Shown: positions 35,060-44,266 of the stretch, one piece after another | How positions within the stretch are numbered: the stretch's first letter is position 1 | How the letters are laid out: each line of letters begins with the position of its first letter | Source: Pleionea mediterranea | Lineage (GTDB): Bacteria > Pseudomonadota > Gammaproteobacteria > Enterobacterales > Kangiellaceae | Assembly (NCBI RefSeq): GCF_003148745.1 | Contig: NZ_QGGU01000011.1 | Location: forward strand, 1 to 64,000 | Direction: 5' to 3' | Length of the DNA: 64,000 nucleotides | Translations under genes and position numbers: made by a program | The notes under the pieces: model-generated | Told to the model about the DNA's origin: nothing | The model's input: only the letters and a program-made list of their open reading frames with translations | Database searches by the model: none

Positions 35060-35728
35060 TTAAAACTGGTAACTGGCGTTTACAAATATGCGGCTATCCG
35101 CAATATCCGTTCCTTCTAAGTCGGTATCTGAGAAAGATAGCTTAAACTTGATCTCGCCAATGTGTGTCCAGGCATCAATACCAAAAACCGAATAACTTTC
35201 CCCGGCACTGTCATCAAGCGAGTAATTTCCTGCGTAAACGTCGGTTTTTATTACATCATGTAAGGGCAAGTGGAATCGGCCTTCGAGATAAGTCCCCGCA
35301 TCACTGGTGCCATAATAATCATTAGTATGGCCAATTAACGCAGTAAAGAATTTTTTATAGCTTAATGAAAAATTGGCTTCCACATAATCGGAATCGCCAT
35401 TTTCTTCGTCGGTAAACACCGAGTAAGCCAATTCACCTTTGTAACTAAAGTCTTTATTGATTTTGCCCTGATAGCCACCGGCAAACTCAAGTTCCATATT
35501 TCCGCCAAACCGAGACTCGACTTCGGAAGCAAAACCACGAACAAACCAACCCTTTGCAGGATGAAACTGCATACTGGCCTGAACAGCCGGATCTTCTCCC
35601 GACTGACTGATCCCACGATAAACATAATCGCTGGCAACACCCACTTTAAAGTCAAAAGGGGCGGCAAAAGCAGATTGAGATAGAAGACCTAACCCGAGTG
35701 CTGACAATATTAATGGTGTTTTTTTCAT
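35060..35728 (-). CDS. TorF-family putative porin
   Basis: 222 residues. Signal peptide (LILSALGLGLLSQSAFA), then the family hallmark FKVGVASDYVYRGISQSGEDPAVQAS. Alternating barrel strands follow, ending in FVNASYQF. This is the Gcw/TIGR02001 (TorF-like) group of outer-membrane proteins, sometimes linked to uptake of small solutes; the substrate is unknown. AGGAG precedes the ATG. Monocistronic with its own terminator. Confidence 0.87.
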   Translation of the reverse strand: MKKTPLILSALGLGLLSQSAFAAPFDFKVGVASDYVYRGISQSGEDPAVQASMQFHPAKGWFVRGFASEVESRFGGNMELEFAGGYQGKINKDFSYKGELAYSVFTDEENGDSDYVEANFSLSYKKFFTALIGHTNDYYGTSDAGTYLEGRFHLPLHDVIKTDVYAGNYSLDDSAGESYSVFGIDAWTHIGEIKFKLSFSDTDLEGTDIADSRIFVNASYQF

Positions 35729-36016
35729 TGGAATTTGCTCCTGATATTTTTCACTTCATTATTAAGGCTTTATTTTATCGCAAGAATTGCTCTAATGAAT
35801 AAAATTATGTCTCAAAATTTGTAATAATATTTTCACTGGCGACTCTATGCTGTTTCAGGGCACACTGTCTATGTTATTAAAGTTTATATTTAACTCAGGC
35901 TGTCAGTTATTATGATTACAAACAGCAGAATCCCTATTAGATTAACACTTTAACTATCAGGATTCTGTTGCATTTATTTGCACACACGATATGCTAACGA
36001 TTGATTGGAATGCTCA

Positions 36017-37309
36017 ATGACCAACACCATAGCTGCCAAATTTAAACAGCAACTCATGCAACGCTTTCAACAGTCTCGCCAACTCAGTGAAGACTTGTGT
36101 CAGCCACTTGAGACGGAAGACTATGGCTTACAGGCCGTTGCAGAAACCAGCCCTGCTAAATGGCATATTGCACACACCAGCTGGTTTTACGAAACCTTTT
36201 TACTAAAACCATTCCTGAATAACTTCAAACCTTTTCACGATCAATACGAGCACTTATTTAACTCTTACTATAACGCAATCGGTCAGCCGTTTTTACGGCC
36301 AAAACGCGGATTATTATCAAGACCAACGGTTAAACAGGTTTATCAATATCGCCAAACGGTTTCCCAGCAGGTGTTAACTTTACTGGATCAATCATCGTTT
36401 GAACAACGAGAACCCGATGAGCAAAAAACCATCATTGACCGTATTGAGCTGGGTATCCAGCACGAAAAGCAACATCAGGAATTATTTTTAACCGATCTCA
36501 AATATAATTTTTTTCAAAATCCTCTTTACCCGGCTTATCGCCAACCCTCAGCAACAGAACGCTTTTCACCTCAGTCCGTGATTAAACCTGACGCCATTAA
36601 ATGGCAATCCATTGAGGCTGGCGTTTATCAATGCGGTCAATCATCCGAAGGCTTTGGTTTTGATAATGAACGCCCTGCGCACAACCAGTATCTTGAGACA
36701 TCGCAACTGGCTTCTCGCCCCATCACCAATGGTGAATACCTTCAGTTTATTGCCGATAAAGGATACACCAACTCAATACTCTGGTTGTCCGATGGCTGGA
36801 GCTGGCTGCAACAAAACAACGTCTCTCACCCACTCTACTGGGTAGAATTAAAAGATGGCTGGTATGAATTTACCTTATTCGGCTTACAGCCATTACTGGA
36901 GCACGCTCCGGTATGTCATATTAATTATTATGAGGCCGATGCTTTTGCACGCTGGGCTGGCAACCGACTCGCCACCGAATTTGAGTGGGAAGTTTACGCT
37001 AGCCAGCGTATCAATGAACTCAACACTGACTTTGCTGAGCCTCCGCTTCACCCTTCAATCAATGCCCCGGACGATAGCGGAATATTCCATCAAACATGGC
37101 AATGGACACAGTCTAGTTACGCCCAATACCCTGGCTTTCAACCCAACGAAGGCGCTGTGGGCGAATACAATGGCAAATTTATGTGCAATCAGATGGTACT
37201 GCGCGGCGGCAGCTGTCTGTCACCTTCGCAGCATATACGACACACCTATCGTAATTTTTTCTACCCAACGGATCGTTGGCAAATGAGTGGACTTCGACTG
37301 GCAAAATAA
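36017..37309 (+). CDS. egtB: Ergothioneine biosynthesis protein EgtB (sulfoxide synthase)
   Basis: About 430 residues. Non-haem iron enzyme that joins a thiol donor to the imidazole of hercynine with O2. An N-terminal DinB-like domain (WHIAHTSWFYE near 50) supplies one iron ligand, and the HX3HXE motif HEKQHQE (H149, H153) supplies the others. A C-terminal FGE-sulfatase domain (NRLATEFEWEVYA, VLRGGSCLSP, GLRLAK) completes it. ATG at 36017 replaces an upstream TTG. The next gene is egtD, 11 bases on. egtA, egtC and egtE are not nearby, so the thiol donor is open. Confidence 0.93.
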   Translation: MTNTIAAKFKQQLMQRFQQSRQLSEDLCQPLETEDYGLQAVAETSPAKWHIAHTSWFYETFLLKPFLNNFKPFHDQYEHLFNSYYNAIGQPFLRPKRGLLSRPTVKQVYQYRQTVSQQVLTLLDQSSFEQREPDEQKTIIDRIELGIQHEKQHQELFLTDLKYNFFQNPLYPAYRQPSATERFSPQSVIKPDAIKWQSIEAGVYQCGQSSEGFGFDNERPAHNQYLETSQLASRPITNGEYLQFIADKGYTNSILWLSDGWSWLQQNNVSHPLYWVELKDGWYEFTLFGLQPLLEHAPVCHINYYEADAFARWAGNRLATEFEWEVYASQRINELNTDFAEPPLHPSINAPDDSGIFHQTWQWTQSSYAQYPGFQPNEGAVGEYNGKFMCNQMVLRGGSCLSPSQHIRHTYRNFFYPTDRWQMSGLRLAK

Positions 37310-37320
37310 TAAGGTTAATT

Positions 37321-38295
37321 ATGAATCAGGCCGTTAAAAAAGAACGTATTTATTACTATGAGCAACATAAAGTCATCGACACAATGCTCGACGATCTTCA
37401 TCAGGGCTTATCAAAGCCTCAAAAGGCGTTATCGCCCAAATATTTTTATGATCAAACTGGCTCACAGTTGTTTGATCAAATTACCGAGTTGCCCGAGTAC
37501 TACCCCACCCGTACCGAAATTGCCATATTAAAACAGCACGCATCGGAATTTGTCGACCTGCTGGGTAAAGACAGTATTTTACTGGAGCTCGGCAGTGGCA
37601 GTAGTTTAAAAATACGTATTTTGCTCGAAGCACTAAAACCAAAAATTTATGTGCCGATGGATATTTCAAAAGAGCATTTGATTGCTTCTGCGCAACAGCT
37701 GGCTGAAGACTACCCCTGGCTCGAAGTGCATGCTAACCGTGTCGATTACAGCCAAAGCTGGGAGATCCCTGACTTTGGTCCGGGTCGCTACAACGCCTTT
37801 TTCCCGGGTTCAAGCATTGGTAACTTCGATCCCGAAGATGCCTGCAAATTACTGTCACAAGTGGCAAAACTGGTGGGTAATAATGGCGGCTTACTGATTG
37901 GGGTAGATATGAAAAAAGACAGCCAAATTCTGGAGCAGGCCTACAATGACTCCGCTGGCGTCACTGCACAGTTTAACCTGAATGTACTAAATCACCTGAA
38001 GCAGCGCTTAAACGTAAAGGTTGAGCCGGAAAATTTTCAGCATAAAGCAATTTATAACCCAGAGCTGGGTCGCATCGAAATGCACTTGATCAGCCAGCAG
38101 GATCAAACCATCACCGTGGACGATCAGAGCTATACGCTCAAAAAAGGCGAAACCATACACACCGAAAGCTCTTACAAGTACTCAGTGGACGATTTCCATC
38201 AGCTGGTGGCTCGTGCCGGATTTAAACCGGAAAAAGTCTGGGTTGACGACGATCAGCTGTTCAGTATTCATTATCTTAAGGTTTCTAGATCTTAA
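37321..38295 (+). CDS. egtD: L-histidine N(alpha)-methyltransferase EgtD
   Basis: 324 residues. SAM-dependent enzyme that trimethylates histidine to hercynine, the substrate of EgtB. Signatures: FYDQTGSQLFDQITELPEYYPTR-type N-terminus, SAM motif ELGSGSSLKIRILLEAL, and FFPGSSIGNFDPEDA with LLIGVDMKKD. ATG at 37321 is preceded by AAGG; the longer frame would overlap egtB. The stop codon lies inside the first arm of a hairpin (38289-38317). egtB-egtD forms a compact two-gene ergothioneine operon. Confidence 0.95.
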   Translation: MNQAVKKERIYYYEQHKVIDTMLDDLHQGLSKPQKALSPKYFYDQTGSQLFDQITELPEYYPTRTEIAILKQHASEFVDLLGKDSILLELGSGSSLKIRILLEALKPKIYVPMDISKEHLIASAQQLAEDYPWLEVHANRVDYSQSWEIPDFGPGRYNAFFPGSSIGNFDPEDACKLLSQVAKLVGNNGGLLIGVDMKKDSQILEQAYNDSAGVTAQFNLNVLNHLKQRLNVKVEPENFQHKAIYNPELGRIEMHLISQQDQTITVDDQSYTLKKGETIHTESSYKYSVDDFHQLVARAGFKPEKVWVDDDQLFSIHYLKVSRS

Positions 38296-38317
38296 GGTAA
38301 CCAGATAACCTTAAGAT
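38289..38317 (+). terminator. Hairpin at the end of egtD
   Basis: ATCTTAAGGT (38289) pairs with ACCTTAAGAT (38308), a perfect 10-bp stem that includes the egtD stop. A further direct copy of ATCTTAAGGT occurs at 38273. The following sequence is only weakly T-rich, so termination is inferred. Confidence 0.55.
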
Positions 38318-38356
38318 AATAATTCCAACAAACCTTTAACTTTAACAAACAGGCTG

Positions 38357-39265
38357 CTAGAACAAAGACTCCATGGCCTGTTCCTGTGCGACTGTTTCCA
38401 TGATCCAGTCGCGGAATGCCTTTATCTTGGGCCGTTCGGCCCATTCTTCCGGACAAACCAGATCGTACTTGTAATCACTCGGTAACACGATATCGAACGG
38501 ACACATGAGACGCCCCGCTTCAATTTCCGGCTGTGCAAGCACATTATGACCTAAAGCAACCCCCTGACCATGAATAGCAGCCTGCATTACCATGCTGGAA
38601 TGGGAAAATACCGGCCCTTTACGCAAATCAATCCCTTTTACACCAGCAAGCTTTAACCATTCACGCCATTCATAGGTAGTCGCGTCATGGAGCAACATAT
38701 GATGACGAAGGTCATCGGGCTCCGTCAGAGGCTTTTCACCGTCAAGCAGTGCTGGTGAGCACATGGGTGTCAAAAACTCATTCAGCAGGGTTTCTGAGTA
38801 CATTCCTGCGTAATCACCCTTTTCATAGTAAATAGCAACATCGATATCGTCCTGAAAAAAGTCCACTTCGCGATCAGTTGCCTTCAGTCGTACCTCAATA
38901 TCTGGATAAAGTGCATTAAAACGAGTAAGCCTTGGCACTAACCAAACAATGGCAAATGTTGGTACCACACTGATGTTTAATGCGCCCGATGCACCCTGTG
39001 CTTTTAACTGCTCTGTTGCGGCAGCCAGTTTCTCAAATATATCGCGAATTTTAGGCCAATACTCCTGACCTTGGTCAGTTAGTAATAACTTACGGTTCTT
39101 CCTAATGAATAACTGGACTCCAAGAAAATCTTCAAGCCCTTTTATTTGATGTGAAACTGCGGCTTGTGTCACAAAAAGTTCATCCGCAGCTCGAGTAAAT
39201 GATAAGTGCCTCGCAGCGGCTTCAAAAGCCCTTAAACTGTTCAGTGGGGGGAGTCTTCTTGCCAT
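38357..39265 (-). CDS. LysR-type regulator, GcvA-like
   Basis: 302 residues. N-terminal winged helix (PPLNSLRAFEAAARHLSFTRAADELFVTQAAVSHQIKGLEDFLG) and a LysR effector domain close to GcvA (LLLTDQGQEYWPKIRDIF, HSSMVMQAAIHGQGVALGHNVLA). GcvA regulates glycine cleavage genes; here no gcv operon adjoins, and the divergent gene encodes a small exported protein. A palindrome of the GcvA core CTAAT lies in the intergenic region (39287-39301), 22 bases upstream of this start, so autoregulation is likely. Confidence 0.92.
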   Translation of the reverse strand: MARRLPPLNSLRAFEAAARHLSFTRAADELFVTQAAVSHQIKGLEDFLGVQLFIRKNRKLLLTDQGQEYWPKIRDIFEKLAAATEQLKAQGASGALNISVVPTFAIVWLVPRLTRFNALYPDIEVRLKATDREVDFFQDDIDVAIYYEKGDYAGMYSETLLNEFLTPMCSPALLDGEKPLTEPDDLRHHMLLHDATTYEWREWLKLAGVKGIDLRKGPVFSHSSMVMQAAIHGQGVALGHNVLAQPEIEAGRLMCPFDIVLPSDYKYDLVCPEEWAERPKIKAFRDWIMETVAQEQAMESLF

Positions 39266-39286
39266 GGTTAATCAACCAGTCCATTC

Positions 39287-39301
39287 ATTAGTTTATCTAA
39301 T
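39287..39301. promoter_or_regulatory. GcvA-type operator ATTAG-N5-CTAAT
   Basis: A perfect inverted repeat of the CTAAT core that E. coli GcvA recognises, with the T-N11-A geometry of LysR sites. It lies between the divergent regulator gene and the promoter at 39324-39352, so it can control both. Confidence 0.65.
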
Positions 39302-39323
39302 GCGAAACATTATAAATGATCGT

Positions 39324-39352
39324 TTGAATCTATGCACCCAAATCCATAATAT
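39324..39352 (+). promoter_or_regulatory. Promoter of the small exported-protein gene
   Basis: TTGAAT (39324-39329), 17 bases, TAATAT (39347-39352). It implies a 5' leader of about 165 bases before the ATG at 39525. Confidence 0.55.
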
Positions 39353-39524
39353 ACTTTCCGAACCCGAGAGATACGTTGAAGAGTTCATAAATCATGAAGT
39401 CATCGACAGGAAGTTATCTGCCGTACGGTGTTCGGAGTAACGGTTTCGTTGCTTTGAGAGGGTAAAGGTTTTGAATATTTGTTAGCGCATTTATCGAGAC
39501 AATCGATGGAGTGAGGTAAGCACC

Positions 39525-39806
39525 ATGACACAGTTTGCAAGAGTATTCGCCGCAGTTTTGATTTTCTCAGTCATGAGCATCAATACCCAGGCACAGGATT
39601 TTCAGCCAACAAGCTTTAAATCCAACATTGAGTTGCAGTTAACTCGTATTAAGGCAGAAGCTTTAGTCAGCGTTATATACGAATTGAAACAGCAGCTTAA
39701 AGAAACCAAACCCTTTTATATGGGTTTAACTGCCGAGTCAGAGGCAGCTTCAAAAAAACTGGCTCAACGTAACACGTTGAACAATTTGGAAGATTTAGCA
39801 GATTAA
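39525..39806 (+). CDS. Small exported protein of unknown function
   Basis: 93 residues: signal peptide (FARVFAAVLIFSVMSINTQA), then about 70 mostly helical residues (IELQLTRIKAEALVSVIYELKQQLKET, SEAASKKLAQRNTLNNLEDLAD). No recognised domain. A clear GGAGTGAGG lies upstream of the ATG. It is divergent from the GcvA-like gene, sharing the CTAAT operator, and is followed by about 150 bases of untranslated sequence and a strong terminator. Confidence 0.65.
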   Translation: MTQFARVFAAVLIFSVMSINTQAQDFQPTSFKSNIELQLTRIKAEALVSVIYELKQQLKETKPFYMGLTAESEAASKKLAQRNTLNNLEDLAD

Positions 39807-39955
39807 TCCTCTGTGGAAAGAATTTGGGGATGGCGATTTCGGTCGACGTTCCTGAGTGAGTAGCTCAAATTTATCTGTCCCAACAGTGATTGATTAGCGC
39901 AGTCAGAGCACCTCCTACCCCTTTGGTCCTATCTGGCTCGACTTTTTGCTAATGC

Positions 39956-39982
39956 AAGGCCTGCTCTGCAGGCCTTTTTTTT
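39956..39982 (+). terminator. Strong rho-independent terminator
   Basis: AAGGCCTGC pairs with GCAGGCCTT over a TCT loop and runs into eight T. It ends the transcript of the small exported protein; the sequence from 39807 to here has no open frame. Confidence 0.93.
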
Positions 39983-40049
39983 GCCCGATGATCCACCGCG
40001 GTCAGAATGCTAATATAATGCCATAGCAATTATTCAACAGGCATTTACC

Positions 40050-40985
40050 ATGTCACAGCAAACTCATACCACCAACAGCGCCGTCATGTGTCGTCCCTTT
40101 CATTTTGGGTTTAATGAACAAACCCACCAGGACAATGCGTTTCAACACAAGCCGGAAGGCACGGCATTAAAAGTTCAAAGTCAGGCATTTGATGAATTTG
40201 AATCGGCAGCCAAGCAATTATCCCAGGCTGGTATCAATATACTCATATTAGAGCACGAGCCTACACTAAAGGTACCCGACGCTGTTTTTCCGAATAACTG
40301 GTTTACTACCCACGCCGATGGTTCGGTGAAGCTGTACCCGATGAAAACAGAAAATAGGCGGCAGGAAGTAACACCCAAGCGGCTGAAAGATTTATTACTT
40401 GGCGCTGGTTACCGGGTGGACCAGATCGATCTCATTAATGACAGTGTTGGTTGCGAAGGCATTCTTGAAGGCACCGGCGCACTTGTTTTTGATCACCTTG
40501 CCAATAAAGCCTATGCCGCGATATCGGAACGCTGTGAAGAATCCTTGTTTATGGAATATTGTCGGCACTACAACTGGAGCCCTTTTACTTTTCAAGCCAA
40601 AGGTTCTACCGGCCAGCCCATTTACCACACCAATGTAATGCTAAGTGTGGGCCGTGAATTTGCGGTCGTGTGTGGCGCCAGTATTGCTGAGTCTCAGCGG
40701 AGTCAGGTATTGACTCAGTTACAGCAAAACCATTCCCACGTTATCGATATCTCGTTACAACAGGCCGAGTCCATGTTTTGTGCCAATATTCTGGAACTGC
40801 AAAATCAACAGGGTGATCCCATCATAACCATGTCCGAGACCGCCTTTAATGGTTTTACTTCCGAACAAAAAAACATACTGTCCTCTTGTGGCGACATAGT
40901 GGCCTGTAAAATTCCGACCATTGAACACATTGGCGGTGGCAGTATGCGCTGCATGTTAGCGGAAAACTTTTTACCAAAGATCTAG
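40050..40985 (+). CDS. ctlX: Citrulline utilisation hydrolase CtlX (arginine deiminase-related)
   Basis: 311 residues of the amidinotransferase fold. Active-site elements in order: PDAVFPNNW (about 85), EGILEGTGALVFD (about 140), IYHTNVMLSVG (catalytic His, about 190) and GGGSMRCMLAENF (nucleophile Cys near 303). CtlX proteins are predicted to hydrolyse citrulline or related guanidino/ureido compounds. Monocistronic; the plus-strand terminator at 39956-39982 isolates it from the upstream gene. Confidence 0.9.
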   Translation: MSQQTHTTNSAVMCRPFHFGFNEQTHQDNAFQHKPEGTALKVQSQAFDEFESAAKQLSQAGINILILEHEPTLKVPDAVFPNNWFTTHADGSVKLYPMKTENRRQEVTPKRLKDLLLGAGYRVDQIDLINDSVGCEGILEGTGALVFDHLANKAYAAISERCEESLFMEYCRHYNWSPFTFQAKGSTGQPIYHTNVMLSVGREFAVVCGASIAESQRSQVLTQLQQNHSHVIDISLQQAESMFCANILELQNQQGDPIITMSETAFNGFTSEQKNILSSCGDIVACKIPTIEHIGGGSMRCMLAENFLPKI

Positions 40986-41090
40986 AGCGTGTTTATCTTT
41001 CGTTCTAAAGCCAGCTGATAAAATATGGCTCTGGCTGCAATTTTAAAAACACCTGCTAAACTTATCTAAAACCAATGAAAACAATAGATT

Positions 41091-42863
41091 ATGGAAATAG
41101 CAGGTTATCGGCTGGAAGAAAAAATTGGCGAAGGAGGCATGTCGGAAGTTTACCGTGCCGAACAATTGTCACTTAAACGTACCGTTGCCATCAAATTCTT
41201 ATCGGAACAGTTACTCAATCACTCCACTGCACAAGCTTTATTTGAAAACGAACCTTTAATAGTAGCAAGGCTGAATCATCCAAAGATCATTCATGTAATT
41301 GATAAAGGGATCACCCAGTCTGGTAAACCTTTTTTCGTAATGGAGTTTGTTGAAGGCGTCACACTGCATGATCTGGTGCAAGATAAAAAGATTCCTAACA
41401 GTCAAAAAGTGCAATACGCCATTCAAATATGCCGCGGTTTATCGTTTGCCCATAGAAATGGCATTGTTCATCGTGATATTAAACCCGCCAATATCATTAT
41501 TGACAGTGAGAACAATGCCCGCATCCTTGATTTTGGCATCGCCAGTTTTTATACCGATGAACGCTTTGTGCAAAAAAGTGCAGCGCAAGTGATTGGAACA
41601 GAACGATATATGGCGCCAGAAGTAAAAGTCTCATCGAGTAACGCTAACTTACTAAGCGATCTCTATTCATTAGGCGTGTTAATGTTTGAAACCTTTTCTG
41701 AAAACTTTATTGATAACGCCACGCCGCAAAATATTGAACAATCGAGCATACCTAAGCCGATAAAGAAAATTATCTTAAGCTGCATTTCCGCCGATCCTGC
41801 TCAGCGACCAACATCCGCCTCGGTGATTGAAAATCAACTGCTGCACATTATCAAAGGTGCGCACTTAGCCCTCAGTCAAAAGGCCGCCGCCGAAAAAGAA
41901 GTGGCTTCCATCAGCAAAAACTTCACCTTGCTCGATGTTATTAGCGAAAATGAATTCAGTAAGGTCTATTTATATGAAAAGCAAAAATCCAGCGATTTAC
42001 TGGCCATTAAAAAACGAAATCACGACACCAGTGGATTAAAAGAAGCAAAGTTGTTATCCAGCCTGAAGCATCAAAACATCATTAATATTTACGGCACCTC
42101 CAGCAATCGACGGGCATTTATTACCGTTATGGAGTATATGAACGCCGGTTCACTGGCTGAGCGGTTACTGCAACCCTTTTCATTTGATGAGTTTTTTAAT
42201 GTGGCAGAAGGATTATTGGCGGGATTAAATTTTGCTCATCAAAATAGAATTTTACATGGCAACATACGACCATCAAATATATTGTTTTCACAGTCGGGAG
42301 AGGTAAAGCTTACCGACTTTGGTCTATCGGAACATTACCATCAACACGATAACTTTAATCTGGAGCACCTTGATCAAAAAAACTGGTATGTTCCAGAAAA
42401 AATGGAGCCCGTTTCGAATGCGTTTGATATTTTTTCACTGGGTGCCGTGTTTTATCACATGCTAACGGGAGAACCTATACAATGGAAAAATCGTCAGATT
42501 GCCTGGACTGAGCCCTACGGTAAACTGCCAAAAAAGATGCAGGAAATGCTGATTAAAATGATGGCACTGGCTCCCGAATTTCGCTACACAAGTATCAGTG
42601 AGGTGCAACACCGCTTAAGCCAACTTAAAAGCCTGTACGGCACTAAACAGCAAAAACGCTCAACCGGAATAAGCACCACCAACATCAAACAAAAAGCAAA
42701 AGCCTCGTTATCATTTATGCGCTGGTTTAAAAACCTGCTTTGGATAGTCGTGTTGGCGCTGGCCATTTTTTATGTTCAGGTTTACTTTTTTATGCCCGAT
42801 ATCAAGCAGTTTATCCATCAGACGCTTCGAGAATTTTTACTTTGGTGGGCCAGTCAGCTTTAG
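41091..42863 (+). CDS. Membrane serine/threonine kinase with tandem pseudokinase domain
   Basis: 590 residues. First kinase domain (about 6-255) is complete: GEGGMSEVY loop, VAIK lysine K35, HRDIKPAN with D129, DFG with D147. The second (about 280-515) keeps the lysine (LLAIKK) and DFG (TDFGLSE) but has HGNIRPSN, with N391 in place of the catalytic Asp, and no glycine-rich loop, so it is a pseudokinase. One membrane helix (549-567) leaves about 22 residues on the periplasmic side. Convergent with a triple-FHA membrane protein, a likely partner. No strong ribosome-binding site is visible. Confidence 0.9.
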   Translation: MEIAGYRLEEKIGEGGMSEVYRAEQLSLKRTVAIKFLSEQLLNHSTAQALFENEPLIVARLNHPKIIHVIDKGITQSGKPFFVMEFVEGVTLHDLVQDKKIPNSQKVQYAIQICRGLSFAHRNGIVHRDIKPANIIIDSENNARILDFGIASFYTDERFVQKSAAQVIGTERYMAPEVKVSSSNANLLSDLYSLGVLMFETFSENFIDNATPQNIEQSSIPKPIKKIILSCISADPAQRPTSASVIENQLLHIIKGAHLALSQKAAAEKEVASISKNFTLLDVISENEFSKVYLYEKQKSSDLLAIKKRNHDTSGLKEAKLLSSLKHQNIINIYGTSSNRRAFITVMEYMNAGSLAERLLQPFSFDEFFNVAEGLLAGLNFAHQNRILHGNIRPSNILFSQSGEVKLTDFGLSEHYHQHDNFNLEHLDQKNWYVPEKMEPVSNAFDIFSLGAVFYHMLTGEPIQWKNRQIAWTEPYGKLPKKMQEMLIKMMALAPEFRYTSISEVQHRLSQLKSLYGTKQQKRSTGISTTNIKQKAKASLSFMRWFKNLLWIVVLALAIFYVQVYFFMPDIKQFIHQTLREFLLWWASQL

Positions 42864-42917
42864 ATCATTTAACTTTATAGTTGATAGAATAACAACTGCG
42901 AATTATTCGTACGTCTG

Positions 42918-44102
42918 TTATTGATTAAAAAACGCCAACAATAAAATTAGCGCAGCACCAAATACCGCAACAGCTACAGCAACTTTTGCCAAATCGAAAG
43001 TGCCTTCTGTGTCTTCCAGATAAATACTACGGGGCGACTTTCCTTCGCATTGAAACAGCAAATTCATACCACCAATGGTCACTTCATCACCATCCACCAA
43101 GGTTGAGCGGGTTGTCATGCGACCATTCACCAATAAGCCATTCGCCGCACCGTTGTTTTTTATACTCCAGAATCGACCTTTCTTATAGATTTCGATATGC
43201 CGCGCTGACACGCTGGTTTCTTCACGAGATAGGTGATGGCCAAGCATACGACCAATCGGCGAACCGCTGGAAATTACCTCGTATACTTTGCCTTTGATGG
43301 ACGACGACTTGCCGTGAAAAAAAGCACGTTCTAACGCCTGTCGCTCATCAATCATTTCAATACTGGCCGGGGTTGGGTATTTAGCTGTAGACTTTTTACT
43401 GCTTAACATTTCCTGCTGAGTATTACGGATTGAGGTATGAAAATTCTGTTGCTCGTTATCCGTTGCTTCACCAGCAAATATCACTTTGAAACAAAACTCA
43501 TCCACCCTGACTTCGTCGCCATTATTTAATTCGGTTTCTGCCAGCTTGTCGCCATTTATATAAGTGCCGTTCGATGATCCCAAATCTTTTATCAACAATC
43601 GATTCCCTTCCTGACGTACCTGTGCGTGCTTACGTGAGATATGGGGCATGGGAATGGCAATGTCGCAAGTGGTATCACGGCCTATGGTCAACGTTTTATT
43701 AACCGGAAATAACTGGCCGGAAAAAGGAGCCGTTTGTGCCTGAATTAACCAGTCGCTTAACACTTCTCGAACTTGAGTTGCGTGAGACGCGGTGGATTTA
43801 CGAGGACTTCGATTCAGTAGTGGATCAATCAGCTCCATTTCCATTTCGCCAATTTTAATAATATCCCAGGCTTTAAGTTCGATATTAATGGCGATCAGCT
43901 GACCGTTTACAAAGGAGCTTTTAGAGGATGCTTTATGAACAAACTCAATGAGGTTGTCTCGAATCAGTAGCTCCGCATGGTGAGGCGCTACCTGACTCGA
44001 GTTAATCACGATATCGCAAGAGGGATCACTGCCAATGGTGATCAAAGAATCTACCAGCCAGCGATCAGGTCGCGACTTATCTTTGAACTGCAGTTTCAAC
44101 AT
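42918..44102 (-). CDS. Tail-anchored protein with three FHA domains
   Basis: 394 residues. FHA domains at about 15-92, 128-210 and 275-355. The second is canonical (IGRDTTCDIAIP, ISRKHAQV, DLGSSNGTYING) and should bind phosphothreonine. The first lacks the GR arginine (IGSDPSCDIVI) and the third is partly diverged (PIGRMLGHH, SARHIEI, NGAANGLLVNG). A C-terminal helix (VAVAVAVFGAALILLLAFFNQ) anchors it with the FHA modules in the cytoplasm. It is convergent with the kinase gene (stops about 55 bases apart). Confidence 0.92.
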   Translation of the reverse strand: MLKLQFKDKSRPDRWLVDSLITIGSDPSCDIVINSSQVAPHHAELLIRDNLIEFVHKASSKSSFVNGQLIAINIELKAWDIIKIGEMEMELIDPLLNRSPRKSTASHATQVREVLSDWLIQAQTAPFSGQLFPVNKTLTIGRDTTCDIAIPMPHISRKHAQVRQEGNRLLIKDLGSSNGTYINGDKLAETELNNGDEVRVDEFCFKVIFAGEATDNEQQNFHTSIRNTQQEMLSSKKSTAKYPTPASIEMIDERQALERAFFHGKSSSIKGKVYEVISSGSPIGRMLGHHLSREETSVSARHIEIYKKGRFWSIKNNGAANGLLVNGRMTTRSTLVDGDEVTIGGMNLLFQCEGKSPRSIYLEDTEGTFDLAKVAVAVAVFGAALILLLAFFNQ

Positions 44103-44122
44103 CCGATTGTTTCCTCTTTATT

Positions 44123-44158
44123 TATTTCAGGTAATCGTCCTATTCCATACCTGAAATA
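44123..44158. other. Inverted repeat upstream of the FHA gene
   Basis: TATTTCAGGTA and TACCTGAAATA, a perfect 11-bp inverted repeat with a 14-base spacer, lies in the 5' region of the FHA gene. It could be an operator or a leader hairpin. Confidence 0.5.
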
Positions 44159-44266
44159 GCTCAAAATGTTTCTGTTTATCAAGAAGCCATCTCAAAAATA
44201 GCGAACCAATGTAAGACAAGGCAAATTTTCAGATAGCTTCTAGTTAATTATAACGGTAATAAAAAA

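Noticed and set aside
39402-39524. GcvB-type small RNA divergent from the GcvA-like gene
   Set aside because: The G/U-rich R1 region of GcvB is not seen and there is no terminator before the coding start.
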